The notes: generated by a model from the letters alone, not told the origin. DNA of 64,000 bases from a bacterium (GCA_024742285.1 JANSYR010000023.1:1-64000); one strand, 5' to 3'. Counted from the stretch's first letter, positions 8,305 through 17,326 are shown. Translations and numbers: made by a program.

Positions 8305-8961
8305 CTAGCGAAGCGGACGCAGGTCGACGCGTCGATTGTAGAGCTTGTCCTGCGCGTTCTCTTCGACTTCGCGCAGCGGCTCGGACGCACCGAAGCCGCG
8401 CGCGACGAGTCGGCTCTGGTCGAGGCCGTGCTCCTCGACCAGGTAGTCTCGGGCCATCTGCGCGCGGGCCTCCGAGAGCGGCTGGTTGACCGCGGCGTCG
8501 CCGTCCTGGTCCGTGTGTCCACCCAGCATGAAGCGCATGCTGTCGTAGTCACCGCCGCGGAGTGCTTCGGCGAGCTCGTCGAGGCTCGCGCGGGACTCGT
8601 CGGTCAGCCGGGCGCTGTTCTTCGGGAAGTGGATCTCGAAGTTGATGCGCGGCGTCCGCTGGACGGCGACCGTCGTCCCTTCTCCGGCTTCCAGGGATCG
8701 CATCGCGGACAGCGCCTCCGCGATCACGTCCGCGTCCATGTTCTCCTTGGAGAGATACATCTGGCCCGAGACGGTCTCGATTCGCCCCGAGCCGCTCGGC
8801 GGCGCGAGCGCCTCGTAGAGACGCGCGTTGATCGCGTCCGCGTCGGCGCCGCCCTCCGCCCCGGCGGAGCCTGCCGCGAGCGACAGCGCGAGGCCGATCG
8901 CGCAGGCGATCCGCCTTCGCACGATCGTCCGACGGGAGCGCTGAAAGAGTCCGTTTCGCAT
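8305..8961 (-). CDS. OmpA-like peptidoglycan-binding protein
   Basis: A 218-residue exported protein. An Arg-rich N-terminus and hydrophobic segment (IACAIGLALSLAAGSAGA) form a signal peptide. Residues about 110-218 are an OmpA C-terminal domain: INFEIHFPKNSARLTDESR, GHTDQDGDAAVNQPLSEARA, and the final NRRVDLRPL, with the conserved Asp and Arg that grip diaminopimelate in peptidoglycan. No membrane barrel is present, so it is a periplasmic tether or sensor. The start at 8961 has a GGGGAACCGGG ribosome site; the reading to 9039 is not needed. Confidence 0.82.
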   Translation of the reverse strand: MRNGLFQRSRRTIVRRRIACAIGLALSLAAGSAGAEGGADADAINARLYEALAPPSGSGRIETVSGQMYLSKENMDADVIAEALSAMRSLEAGEGTTVAVQRTPRINFEIHFPKNSARLTDESRASLDELAEALRGGDYDSMRFMLGGHTDQDGDAAVNQPLSEARAQMARDYLVEEHGLDQSRLVARGFGASEPLREVEENAQDKLYNRRVDLRPLR

Positions 8962-9090
8962 GATCCCGGTTCCCCTGATGCGCCCAGACCATGCCCCAGA
9001 CGGCTCCGAGCGGCGAGCGCGCGAGCCGAACGAAGCCACGGCCGGGCGTCCCTCGAACGGAGGTGCCGAAGCGTTCGCTGTCGGTTCCGC

Positions 9091-9123
9091 GAGGGGTGCC
9101 TCCCGGCGGGGGCATCCCCCCTC
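9091..9123 (-). terminator. possible hairpin terminator after the M41-like gene
   Basis: Imperfect G/C-rich hairpin (GAGGGGTGCC against GGCATCCCCCCTC) 17 bases past the stop at 9140. No T-run follows, so it is a weak call. Confidence 0.3.
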
Positions 9124-9139
9124 GTCGAACGGACGCCCC

Positions 9140-9721
9140 TCAGATCGGCGGTGCGGGTCGCTCGAGGACTTCCTCGCCGTGCACCAGCCGATCGACGTGG
9201 TGGCCCTTGAGCTCTCGCTTCTCGAGGAGTGCTTCGGCGAGCTCCTCGACGGTGCTCCAGACGGGCACGAGCAGGCGTTCGGCCTCCTCGCAGTACTCGG
9301 TGTAGAACTGCTCCGCCGGGCGCTCCAGCCCGATCAGCTTCGCCATCCGCGCGAGCTCTTCCCGACCGCGGCGGGCGGCGCCCAGCCAGCGGGTCCAGAG
9401 CAGCTCGGACTCGAGATCGACGGGGTCGAAGCGACCGTCACGGAGCGCGATCCGCTCCGCGGCGATCCCGGCGTAGGCGAAGACGCCGTGGGAATCGATC
9501 AGCTTGTCGGGGACGACGCCCACCTGCTCGCCGCGGCGCCGACCCGCCGGCGGACGGCAGTCGATCGGAAGCGGCATGCCCGAGAACGTGACGACCTCTC
9601 CCTCCCCGGCTTCGGCGTCGATGACGGCATGCTTCAGAACGTTCGGCCCGTACAGGACCTCACAAACCGTTGCGCGGCCGGCTTCCCGGTAGGCCACGCG
9701 CGCCAGAGCATTCGTCGACAT
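9140..9721 (-). CDS. FtsH-peptidase (M41)-like protein with degenerate zinc site
   Basis: A 193-residue protein. The start (ALARVAYREAGRATV) lines up with the M41 peptidase helix of FtsH, whose motif AxHEAGH carries two zinc-binding His and the catalytic Glu. Here residues 12-16 read REAGR: Glu13 is kept but both His are Arg. Further similarities are VFAYAGIAAERIALRDGRFDPVDLESE, which matches the later 'aGraAE ... D' region including the third-ligand Asp, and ALLEKRELKGHHVDRLV, which matches the FtsH C-terminal helix. No AAA domain is present. ATG at 9721 has an AGGGGG ribosome site. Likely a non-catalytic scaffold; family assignment is by motif only. Confidence 0.55.
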   Translation of the reverse strand: MSTNALARVAYREAGRATVCEVLYGPNVLKHAVIDAEAGEGEVVTFSGMPLPIDCRPPAGRRRGEQVGVVPDKLIDSHGVFAYAGIAAERIALRDGRFDPVDLESELLWTRWLGAARRGREELARMAKLIGLERPAEQFYTEYCEEAERLLVPVWSTVEELAEALLEKRELKGHHVDRLVHGEEVLERPAPPI

Positions 9722-9891
9722 CCATCCCCCTCGATTCACTGGAGCCACATTCCCCATCGGACAAACACCGCCCTGGCTTGAACGACAAAGCGCTGGAATT
9801 CCGGGGAGTCCGGGCCTTGCCTGCGCGAAACCGGCGCCCGCTCGAGGCGTGTGCGACTCTGCGCGGGACCGACGAGGGAGGCGACCTGCAG

Positions 9892-10827
9892 ATGCGCGAC
9901 GAGGCACGACTGGAGGATCTGGGAGGTGGGATCTTCGCCTGGCTGCAGCCCGACGGGTCGTGGGGCCTCGCGAACGCGGGCCTCGTTTCGGACGGCGGGA
10001 GCAGCCTGCTGGTCGACACGCTCTACGACCTTCCGCTGACCCGGCGGATGCTCGAGGCGATGGCGGACGCCACGCCCGCGGCGCGCAAGATCGACACCCT
10101 GGTCAACACCCACGCGAACGGGGACCACTGCTTCGGCAACCAGCTGGTCGGCGACGCCCGGATCATCACGTCGACGGCGACCGCAGGCGAGTGGGACGAG
10201 GTCCCGCCCGAGATGATGACGCGCATGCTCGCCGCGGCCGACCAGATGGGCCCGGTCGGCGAGTTCGTGAAGAAGGCCTTCGGCGCGTACGAATTCGAGG
10301 GACTGAAGCCCACGCCGCCGACCGAGACCTTCGACGGGCGGCTCGACCTCGCGATCGGCGATCGGGAGGTCGAGCTGATCGAGGTCGGCCCGGCCCACAC
10401 CGCCGGCGACGTGATCATCCACGTCCCGTCGACGCGCACGATCTTCACCGGCGACATCCTCTTCATCGAGGGCACGCCCATCATGTGGGAAGGCCCCGTG
10501 GCCAACTGGATCGCCGCCTGCGAGAAGATCGCCGAGCTCGACCCCGAAGTGATCGTCCCGGGGCATGGCCCGCTGACCGACACCCGCGGCGCGCTCGCCG
10601 TTCGCGACTACCTGGTCTACGTGCGCGACGAGACCCGCAAGCGCTTCGATGCGGGCCTGTCGATCCGCGACGCGGCCCACGACATCGCCCTCGGCGACTA
10701 CTCGGCGTGGCTCGACTCGGAACGGATCGCGGTCAACGTCTCGACCCTCTACAAGGAGTTCGGGTACGACGGCCCCGCGCCCGACACGATGGAGATCTTC
10801 GGCCTGATGGCGGAGCTCGTGCGTTAG
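9892..10827 (+). CDS. metallo-beta-lactamase-fold hydrolase, HxNxDH variant
   Basis: A 311-residue MBL-fold protein. The metal motif near residue 74 is HANGDH, where most family members have HxHxDH; Asn76 replaces the second His. The other ligands look intact: the His of VGPAHTAGD, the Asp of IFTGDILF and the His of IVPGHGPL. The VNTHANGDHCFGN form is a recognisable subgroup of COG0491-like hydrolases; substrate unknown. The ATG at 9892 has a GAGGGAGG ribosome site nine bases upstream; longer readings to 9670 run antisense through the M41-like gene. The next gene starts 4 bases after the stop. Confidence 0.82.
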   Translation: MRDEARLEDLGGGIFAWLQPDGSWGLANAGLVSDGGSSLLVDTLYDLPLTRRMLEAMADATPAARKIDTLVNTHANGDHCFGNQLVGDARIITSTATAGEWDEVPPEMMTRMLAAADQMGPVGEFVKKAFGAYEFEGLKPTPPTETFDGRLDLAIGDREVELIEVGPAHTAGDVIIHVPSTRTIFTGDILFIEGTPIMWEGPVANWIAACEKIAELDPEVIVPGHGPLTDTRGALAVRDYLVYVRDETRKRFDAGLSIRDAAHDIALGDYSAWLDSERIAVNVSTLYKEFGYDGPAPDTMEIFGLMAELVR

Positions 10828-10831
10828 GCGA

Positions 10832-11050
10832 ATGGCGGCACGAACCCCCAGCGAGAGCGAGCGCCCGGACTGCCTCCACTGCGTCCACTACTTCGTGACG
10901 TGGGAGTCCGATCGGCCCCGCGGTTGCCGCGCCTACGAGTTCAAGTCGGCGGACCTGCCTTCGGACGTGGTCTTCTCGTCGTCGGGCGAGCCCTGCCAGT
11001 GCTTCGAGCGCAAGCCCGGCGCGAGGCCGAAGGCGCGTCTGCTCCGCTGA
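10832..11050 (+). CDS. small cysteine-rich conserved protein
   Basis: A 72-residue protein with CLHCVHYFVTWESDRPRGC, YEFKSADLPSDVV and SSGEPCQCF. The cysteines (C14, C17, C32, C54, C56) suggest one small zinc site. Similar short proteins (C-x2-C-x4-5-F/Y-T-W/Y-x-P-x-GC, then FKS) occur in many bacteria as proteins of unknown function, often next to unrelated enzymes. It lies 4 bases after the MBL-fold gene and is probably co-transcribed. Confidence 0.7.
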   Translation: MAARTPSESERPDCLHCVHYFVTWESDRPRGCRAYEFKSADLPSDVVFSSSGEPCQCFERKPGARPKARLLR

Positions 11051-11092
11051 GCTTGCCGCGAAGGCAGAGTCGGTCGAGCCCAGGGGCCCTGC

Positions 11093-12466
11093 TCAGTCCG
11101 TCTCCTCCCCCAGCACCCGGTCCACGAGGGCGGCCTCGTCCTGGAGCCCCGTCTCGTCCTGGAGCTCCCGGGCTCGCGCGAGCAGTCGACCGAGGGCGGG
11201 GCCGGCCTCGACCCCCCTTTGCATGAGCGTCGCCGCCCGGACCACGTCCGGCCGCGGGCCGCGCTCCACGAAGGCATTCCGGGCTGCGGCGAGGAAGACC
11301 TCGCCCTCGTGGAACCGGTCGGCCAGGGCGTCCGGCGTGGTCCGACCGAGATGATCCGCACGCGCGAGGCGTTCGAGATCGACGGGCGTGACGCCCCCGG
11401 CCTCGAGCTTGCGGGCGAGGCGGCGATAGCCGCGCGCCTTCGCGCCGTTCTTCACGTAGAGCGCCGGCGCGAGGTGATGGCGAACCAGCACCGCGACGGC
11501 GTCGACGCGTCGGCCGCCGAGGCGTAGCGCCGTCAGCCAGACGCGCGTGAGGGTCGCGCTCTCTTCGTCGTGTGCGTAGGAGCGGATCCGGCCGTCGTCC
11601 CCGGTCCCGGTCGTGGCCGGCTTGCCCAGGTCGTGGCACAGCGCGCTCCAGAGAAGGACGGCCCGCGGCTCTCCGTCGAGTGCCTCCTCCCGCGCGATCC
11701 GGGCCGCTCGGTCGACGACCATCCCCGTGTGCACGTAGACATCGCCTTCGGGGTGCCACTCCGGATCCTGCGGCACGCCCTTGAGCGCGGCCAGGGGCGG
11801 GAAGACCGGGAGCTGGTCCATTCGATCCAGCCACTCGATCGCGCGCCACGGGCGCGGCAGCTCGAGCAGGATCCGGTCGAGCTCGGCGGCCAGGCGTTCG
11901 ACCGGGATCGCGCTCGGATCGAGTCCACGGCAGACCTCGACGAGCTCGGCGTCGGGCTCCATCTCGAAGGCCGACGCCAGACGCGCGACGCGCAGGACCC
12001 GGAGCGGGTCCTCTCCGAAGGTCCGCGGATCCGCGCACCGCATCGTGCCCGTCGCCAGGTCCTCGCGTCCACCGAGGGGATCCAGAACGGTCCCCTCCAG
12101 CGGGTCGAAGGCCATCGCGTTGATCCGCAGGTCGCGACCCATCGCCGCACGCGCGAACGCGACCGTCGGATCGGCCCGGCCGTCGCCCTCGACGCGCGGT
12201 CGGGCGACATCGATGCCCTCGGCCGTGTGCCGCCAGACGGCGAAGTGGCGGCCGACCGGCGGCGTGAATCCCTGGGGCGCGAGGATCGCTTCGATCCGCT
12301 CCGCCGGGAGTCCGTAGACCTCGAGGTCGAGATCCTTGGCCTGGCGACCGTGGACCGCGTCGCGCACCCATCCGCCGATCACGAAGAGCCTTCCGCCCTC
12401 GGCCTCGAAGGCGCGCGCGAGCGCCACGACGCGCGGCGGGAGCCCGGAAGGATCCAGGTCCGTCAC
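11093..12466 (-). CDS. CCA-type tRNA nucleotidyltransferase with HD domain
   Basis: A 457-residue class II nucleotidyltransferase. The head has GGWVRDAVHGRQAKDLDLEV (metal-binding DxD), then GRDLRINAM, the FGEDPLRVLRVARL neck motif and VERLAAELDRIL. An HD phosphohydrolase domain follows (HTGMVVDRAARIA, LLWSALCHDLGKPATT), as in E. coli-type CCA enzymes. It should add C and/or A to tRNA 3' ends. A second nucleotidyltransferase of the same class is encoded at 23189-24607, so the CC- and A-adding steps may be split. It is the last gene of a coupled set that begins with the M3 peptidase. Confidence 0.85.
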   Translation of the reverse strand: MTDLDPSGLPPRVVALARAFEAEGGRLFVIGGWVRDAVHGRQAKDLDLEVYGLPAERIEAILAPQGFTPPVGRHFAVWRHTAEGIDVARPRVEGDGRADPTVAFARAAMGRDLRINAMAFDPLEGTVLDPLGGREDLATGTMRCADPRTFGEDPLRVLRVARLASAFEMEPDAELVEVCRGLDPSAIPVERLAAELDRILLELPRPWRAIEWLDRMDQLPVFPPLAALKGVPQDPEWHPEGDVYVHTGMVVDRAARIAREEALDGEPRAVLLWSALCHDLGKPATTGTGDDGRIRSYAHDEESATLTRVWLTALRLGGRRVDAVAVLVRHHLAPALYVKNGAKARGYRRLARKLEAGGVTPVDLERLARADHLGRTTPDALADRFHEGEVFLAAARNAFVERGPRPDVVRAATLMQRGVEAGPALGRLLARARELQDETGLQDEAALVDRVLGEETD

Positions 12467-12479
12467 GCTGGACCGGACC

Positions 12480-12725
12480 TCAAACGATCTCGTCCTCGTC
12501 GAGTTCCTTCACGCAGATCGGATGGGGCGAGAACTCGGGGCCCCCTTCCCATCCGGGAATCCGTGCCGCCTGGGCGAGCCAGGACTGCGCGAGGGATTCG
12601 TCGAGGGCGACGTCGTTGTTGTCGAAGGCCTCGGTGATCGACTCCCACAGGTCGCGCCCCCCGTTCTCCCACCACTCGGGGGCCGGGTTTTCGAAGTCGA
12701 TCGCCAGCTTGACCATCCTGTTCAT
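12480..12725 (-). CDS. small acidic conserved protein
   Basis: An 81-residue protein (FENPAPEWWENGGRDLWESI ... GWEGGPEFSPHPICVKEL) with a strongly acidic end. I do not recognise a family. Its ATG at 12725 overlaps the stop of the alkyltransferase-like gene by 4 bases, and the CCA gene starts 13 bases beyond its stop, so it belongs to that transcription unit. Trp-rich and acidic, probably a soluble cytoplasmic protein. Confidence 0.65.
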   Translation of the reverse strand: MNRMVKLAIDFENPAPEWWENGGRDLWESITEAFDNNDVALDESLAQSWLAQAARIPGWEGGPEFSPHPICVKELDEDEIV

Positions 12726-13054
12726 GCGTCCCCCTGCTTTCGTCGCACGCGCGGCTTCCACCCGTACGTTTCGAGGTCGATGCGCCCGCGCCGGTCGAAG
12801 TCGACGCCCTCGGATTCGAGGAGTGCGCGTTGGAGGTCGGCGAAGGCCCGCTCCCCCCGCGCGCTGATCTCCCCCTTCGCGTTGATCACGCGGTGCCAGG
12901 GAACGTCCTCGTCCCCGGTGAGCGCGTTCAACGCATACCCCACCTGACGCGCCGCCCGCGGCATTCCGGCGAGCGCGGCGACCTGTCCGTAGGTCGACAC
13001 GCGCCCTTCCGGAATCCGCCGCACGACGCGGTAGACCGGAGACCAGCCGCTCAT
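12722..13054 (-). CDS. alkyltransferase-like protein (ATL), Trp in place of catalytic Cys
   Basis: A 110-residue protein consisting of the DNA-binding C-terminal domain of O6-alkylguanine transferases: VVRRIPEGRVSTYGQVA, ARQVGYALNAL, then VPWHRVI. Repair enzymes have PCHRV here; Trp53 replaces the acceptor Cys, which is the defining feature of ATL proteins. ATLs flip and cap alkylated guanines and hand them to nucleotide excision repair. It overlaps the M3 peptidase stop and the next start by 4 bases each. Confidence 0.9.
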   Translation of the reverse strand: MSGWSPVYRVVRRIPEGRVSTYGQVAALAGMPRAARQVGYALNALTGDEDVPWHRVINAKGEISARGERAFADLQRALLESEGVDFDRRGRIDLETYGWKPRVRRKQGDA

Positions 13055-15144
13055 GCCGCGAGCCCGGAGTGGCGCAGCAGGGCCTCGGGCGTGGGCGCCC
13101 GACCGCGGAAGGCTTCGAAGACCTCCATGGGGGGCGCGCCGCCACCGAGGGCGAGCACGGTTTCCCGGAACCGCCGGCCGGTCTCGACCACGGCCGCCTC
13201 GTCCTCGAGTCCCGCGTCCTCGAACGCGGAGAAGGCGTCCGCCGACAGCACCTCGGCCCACTTGTAGCTGTAGTAGCCGGCCGCGTAGCCCCCGGCGAAG
13301 ATGTGCCCGAAGCTGCAGAGGAAGCGGTCCTCCGGCAGCGGGGGCAGCACGGTCGTCTTCTCCGCCACGTCCCGCTGGACGTCGAAGATCCTCTGCCCCG
13401 AGGCCGCGAGATCTTCACGATGGAGTTTCATGTCCATCGTCGCGAAGTAGAGCTGTCGGAGCATGGCGCTGCCCGCCCGGAAGGTGCGCGCCGCCTCGAT
13501 CTTCTCGAAGAGTGCGTCCGGGAGGGGCTCACCCGTTTCGAAGTGGCCCGAGAGGCCGATCAGGGTGGCGCGGTGGTAGCACCAGTTCTCCATGAACTGG
13601 CTCGGCAACTCGACGGCGTCCCATTCGATGTTGCGGATGCCCGATGCGAGGCCGTAGTCGACGCGGGTCAACATGTGCTGCAGGCCGTGGCCGAATTCGT
13701 GGAAGAGCGTGAGCACCTCGTCGAAGGACATGAGTGAGGGCCGGTCCCCGACCGGGGGCGTCTGGTTGCAGACGAGGTAGGCCACGGGCTCGCGCGCCGC
13801 GTCTCGCCCGAGCCGCGTCCGTCCGAGGCACTCGTCCATCCATGCGCCGCCTCGCTTGTCGCCCGGACGGCTGTAGGGATCGAGGTAGAACGCCGCGATC
13901 GGCGCGCCCGCTTCGTCCTTCACCCGGAAGAAACGCACGTCGGGATGCCAGGTGGGCGCCTCGCCGTCCGCCGCCTCGATCGAGACGCCGAAGAGACGCC
14001 CGGCCAGGGCGAAGAGGCCCTCGAGCACCCGAGGCATCGGGAAGTAGGGCCGGAGCTCCTCCTCCGAGTAGTCGAAGCGTTCCTCGCGAAGACGTTCGGC
14101 GTAGTAGCCCACGTCCCAGAGCGCGAGTCCGCCTTCGAGCCCGCGCTCCGTCGCGAACGACTGCAACGACGCGAGATCGTCCTTCGCCGCGTCGATCGAG
14201 GCCGTTCGCAGGTCCTCGAGCAGTCGGTCCACCTCCGTGACGGAGGGGGCCATCTTCGCGTCGACCGACAGGGCGGCGTAGCTCTCGAAACCGAGGAGTG
14301 CCGCCATCTCCTGGCGCAACTCGAGGATCCGCCCGATCAGCGGCGTGTTGTCGAGCTCGCCGCTCCCCGCCTTGGTCACGTGGGCGCGGTAGAGCTGCTC
14401 GCGCAGATCGCGCCTTTCCCCGTGCTCGAGAAAAGGAAGGAGAACCGGCGCATCGAGCGTGATCCGCCACGGGCCGGCCTCGGCCGTCGCGCTGGCCTCG
14501 CCCTCTTCCGCGGCGCTCTGGGCCGCCAGCGCCCGCAGGCTGTCCGGCGTGCCGGCCATCTCCGCCTCGTCGCGGAGCACGAGGGCGAAGGCCTTCGTCG
14601 CGTCGAGCACGTGGTTGCTGAATTTCGTCCCGAGCTCGGCGAGCTCCGCCTGGATCGCGTTGAAGCGCTCGCGCTCCGCATCGCCCAGGCCGACCCCGGC
14701 GTGACGCGCCTCGCGCAGGAGGCTCTCGACGATCCGCTGCTGCGCGTGCTCGAGGGTCGTGAACCGGTCGCTCGCGCGGAGGGCTTCGAGGCCGTCGTAG
14801 AGGGGCCGGCTCTGGGCCAGGCGCAGACCGAAGCCGATCACCTCGCCCTGGACCTCCGCGTGGGCCTCCCGGAGCGCATCGCTGTTCTTCACGCCCATCA
14901 GGTGGCCGACGAGCCCCCAGCCGTAGCCGAGTCGATCGGACATCGCCTCGAGTCGCTCGACGAGTCCGGTCCAGGTCGGCTCGAGATCGGCTTCCAGCGC
15001 CGTGAGCTCGTCCTCGAGCTCCGCGATCAGCGCACGGATCCCCGGCACGACGTGGCTCGCTTCGATCTCGTCGAATCGCGGCAATGCGCCTGCCGCATGG
15101 AGCGGGTTCGCTCCGTTCCCCTCTCGAGCTGCCGATCCGGCCAC
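13051..15144 (-). CDS. M3-family oligopeptidase (oligopeptidase A-like)
   Basis: A 697-residue thimet/OpdA-type zinc endopeptidase that cleaves short peptides in the cytoplasm. The zinc motif HEFGH lies in FDEVLTLFHEFGHGLQHML, with the third-ligand Glu in GIRNIEWDAVELPSQFMEN. FAGGYAAGYYSYKWAEVL is the usual substrate-binding Tyr/Gly loop. Length matches the family (about 680). The GTG at 15144 with a GGGGGGATC ribosome site is preferred over the more distal 15222. First gene of a tightly coupled unit with the ATL, the small acidic protein and the CCA enzyme. Confidence 0.92.
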   Translation of the reverse strand: MAGSAAREGNGANPLHAAGALPRFDEIEASHVVPGIRALIAELEDELTALEADLEPTWTGLVERLEAMSDRLGYGWGLVGHLMGVKNSDALREAHAEVQGEVIGFGLRLAQSRPLYDGLEALRASDRFTTLEHAQQRIVESLLREARHAGVGLGDAERERFNAIQAELAELGTKFSNHVLDATKAFALVLRDEAEMAGTPDSLRALAAQSAAEEGEASATAEAGPWRITLDAPVLLPFLEHGERRDLREQLYRAHVTKAGSGELDNTPLIGRILELRQEMAALLGFESYAALSVDAKMAPSVTEVDRLLEDLRTASIDAAKDDLASLQSFATERGLEGGLALWDVGYYAERLREERFDYSEEELRPYFPMPRVLEGLFALAGRLFGVSIEAADGEAPTWHPDVRFFRVKDEAGAPIAAFYLDPYSRPGDKRGGAWMDECLGRTRLGRDAAREPVAYLVCNQTPPVGDRPSLMSFDEVLTLFHEFGHGLQHMLTRVDYGLASGIRNIEWDAVELPSQFMENWCYHRATLIGLSGHFETGEPLPDALFEKIEAARTFRAGSAMLRQLYFATMDMKLHREDLAASGQRIFDVQRDVAEKTTVLPPLPEDRFLCSFGHIFAGGYAAGYYSYKWAEVLSADAFSAFEDAGLEDEAAVVETGRRFRETVLALGGGAPPMEVFEAFRGRAPTPEALLRHSGLAA

Positions 15145-15270
15145 CGATCCCCCCCTCTTGGATGTCCGTCGACTGGACGATTCGTGCGTCGATCGGCCAC
15201 ATCCGAGGGGAAAATTAGCCACCCGAGCGCAACCAGCCCAGCATCGAGCCGGAATCCGGGTCCGATGGAA

Positions 15271-15471
15271 TCAGGCCTGCCCGAGATCCTCGACGTCGAT
15301 CGGGCACCCGCGCTCGTCCCAGGCCGCGAAGCGACGGCGGCGGGGGCGCGGGGGGCGTTCTTCGGAGGCAGGTCCCTCGGCCGCGAGCACGGGACGTCCG
15401 ACGCGCGCGACGAGACGGGAAATCTCGTACGCGGTCCAGGCGACACAAAGCATGCCCAGCAGGGGGATCAT
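15271..15471 (-). CDS. short single-span membrane protein
   Basis: A 66-residue open frame: one hydrophobic helix (IPLLGMLCVAWTAYEISRLV), then a basic Pro/Arg-rich linker and the end RRFAAWDERGCPIDVEDL. GGAG lies about 8 bases before the ATG. It follows the symporter gene by 143 bases on the same strand. No family recognised; the end of a longer in-frame reading makes the start uncertain. Confidence 0.4.
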   Translation of the reverse strand: MIPLLGMLCVAWTAYEISRLVARVGRPVLAAEGPASEERPPRPRRRRFAAWDERGCPIDVEDLGQA

Positions 15472-15614
15472 CACGACTCCGGGGCGAAGAGCGGAGAGCC
15501 CGACATCGGGTTCCGTCCCTTCGTGGGGATCCGCGCCCGGTTCTCGCAGGAATCTTGAACGGATCCCGTCCCAGCGGAGGGAGTTGCCGCTCCGCTGCCC
15601 CCCGAAGAAGCGGA

Positions 15615-17081
15615 TCAGCCGCGCGATTGCGTCTCCTCCGCCGATCGCGGCCCACCGCGGACGAAGAGCGAGAGCGCGACGGCGACCGCGACGTTCACAC
15701 CGCAGCCCACCACGCCGACGTGGACGCCGGCCAGACGCGTGACGTCGCTGAAGGTCAGCGTGATCGAGAAGAGCGTGCCGGCGACGATCCCCGCCAGCAC
15801 GGGCCCCGTCTGGAGCCTCGACCAGTGGAGCGCGATCAGGAACGCCGGGACGCACTGGATCAGGAGCTCCATCTTCAGCTCGATCAATCGCCAGAGCGTG
15901 AGCTCCCGGGCCAGCGCGAACGGAATCGTCGCGAGGAGCACCGCCGCCGCGAGCCGTTTCCCGAACCGGGTCGCCGCCGCGTCGCTCCCCTCCGCGCCGA
16001 GCAGATCTCGTGAGAGCAGCGACCCGAGCGAGAGCAGGCACGAGTCCGCCGTCGACATGATCGCCGAGAGCGCGCCCAGGAAGACGATCAGGGCCGCCGC
16101 GGTCGCGAAGCCCCCCGCGCTCCCCCACTCCGCCAGCAGCATCGGCACGACCCCATCGGTATCGACGGCGCTCTCGATGTCGAAGCGCGCGATCGCCGCG
16201 ACGCCGATCAGCGTCACGACCAGCGTCGTCGCGAGGGGCATGAAGGTCATGCCGGCGAAGGAACGCCGCAGCGCCTGCCCGCTCTCCGCGGCGAAGACGC
16301 GCTGAATCGCCTGCGGATAGAGCACGCTCGCGAGCCCCATGAGCGCGATCGAGCTGAACCAGTTCGCGTTCATCCGAGCCGTCGGCGTCGCGACCTTCTC
16401 CGGAGCCTTCTCGGCCACCGCCCGCGTGATGGCCTCGAGCCCCCCGGATTCGCCGAGCAGCCAGACGAGGAGCGCCGAAAGACCGACGAGCATCGCGATT
16501 CCCTGCGCGGCGTCGGTCCAGGCGACCGCCCGCATGCCGCCCAGGGTCTCGTAGAAGAGGATCACGAAGGCCAACCCGACCACCCCTGCCTCATAGGGCA
16601 CGATGCCACCCGTCACGACGCTCGCGACGTCGCCCATGGCCTTCAGCTGGGCGAGCAGGAAGTTGGCGAGCGCGAGGGTCATCAGGACCGCGACCGCCAG
16701 GCGGAGCGCTTTCGCCCACGGACCGCCGAAGCGGAGCCGCAGATAGTCCCCCGGCGTCACGAAGTGATGCCGGACCGCGAGGGGGCGCAGCTTCGGGACG
16801 AGCGCGTGGAAGGCGACGATGATCCCCATCATGAAGCCCGTCGCCATCACGAAGCTGTAGCCGTCGCGATAGGCCCGTCCCGGATAGCCGAGGAGGGAGT
16901 TGCCCGAGTAGGCCGTCGCGTAGAGCGTCAGGAACAGGACGAAGGCGCCGAGGGAGCGCCCGGCCAGGAAGTGGTCGGCGGGGGAATGGTCCTGCTTGGC
17001 CCGCCGCGCGATCTCCGCCACGGCGACCAGCGCCAGCAGATAGACCACGAGGGCGATGACGCCGACGATGCCGAAGTTCAT
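15615..17081 (-). CDS. solute:sodium symporter (SSS family)
   Basis: A 488-residue polytopic membrane protein with about 13 hydrophobic helices. FLAGRSLGAFVLFLTLYATAYSG and GYPGRAYRDGYSF match the first helices of SSS permeases such as PanF and PutP; VTPGDYLRLRFGG and FVILFYETLGGMRAVAWTDAAQG are further SSS signatures, and ALSAIMSTADSCLLSLGSLLSRDL holds the Na2-site Ser/Thr region. Substrate cannot be set from sequence. It overlaps the small upstream membrane gene by 4 bases (ATGA), as in SSS pairs with a DUF3311-like partner. Confidence 0.9.
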   Translation of the reverse strand: MNFGIVGVIALVVYLLALVAVAEIARRAKQDHSPADHFLAGRSLGAFVLFLTLYATAYSGNSLLGYPGRAYRDGYSFVMATGFMMGIIVAFHALVPKLRPLAVRHHFVTPGDYLRLRFGGPWAKALRLAVAVLMTLALANFLLAQLKAMGDVASVVTGGIVPYEAGVVGLAFVILFYETLGGMRAVAWTDAAQGIAMLVGLSALLVWLLGESGGLEAITRAVAEKAPEKVATPTARMNANWFSSIALMGLASVLYPQAIQRVFAAESGQALRRSFAGMTFMPLATTLVVTLIGVAAIARFDIESAVDTDGVVPMLLAEWGSAGGFATAAALIVFLGALSAIMSTADSCLLSLGSLLSRDLLGAEGSDAAATRFGKRLAAAVLLATIPFALARELTLWRLIELKMELLIQCVPAFLIALHWSRLQTGPVLAGIVAGTLFSITLTFSDVTRLAGVHVGVVGCGVNVAVAVALSLFVRGGPRSAEETQSRG

Positions 17082-17326
17082 CGCTCGCCCTCCGCCGGGC
17101 CCGCGAAGCCCTCGTTCTCGGGCAGGTCGTCGGGCACGTCGGTCGCTCCCCAGGCGAAGGCGTTGAGCACCGCGACGGCGACGTAACAGAGAACGGACAC
17201 CGCGACCCAGTCAGGCAGCCCGAGCCAGATCGCCGGCGCCTCGCCGCTCTCGCGGTACCACGGGACCGACACGACGTAGAGCACCCCGATCAGGACCAGG
17301 CAGATCCTACGAACCATTGCGTTCAC
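17078..17326 (-). CDS. small two-helix membrane protein paired with the symporter
   Basis: An 82-residue protein with two hydrophobic segments (ICLVLIGVLYVVSVPWY and WVAVSVLCYVAVAVLNAFAW) and an acidic tail. Size, topology and position just before an SSS permease fit the DUF3311-type small partner seen with PanF-like symporters; this is inferred from context. Its stop overlaps the symporter ATG. Confidence 0.65.
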   Translation of the reverse strand: MNAMVRRICLVLIGVLYVVSVPWYRESGEAPAIWLGLPDWVAVSVLCYVAVAVLNAFAWGATDVPDDLPENEGFAGPAEGER

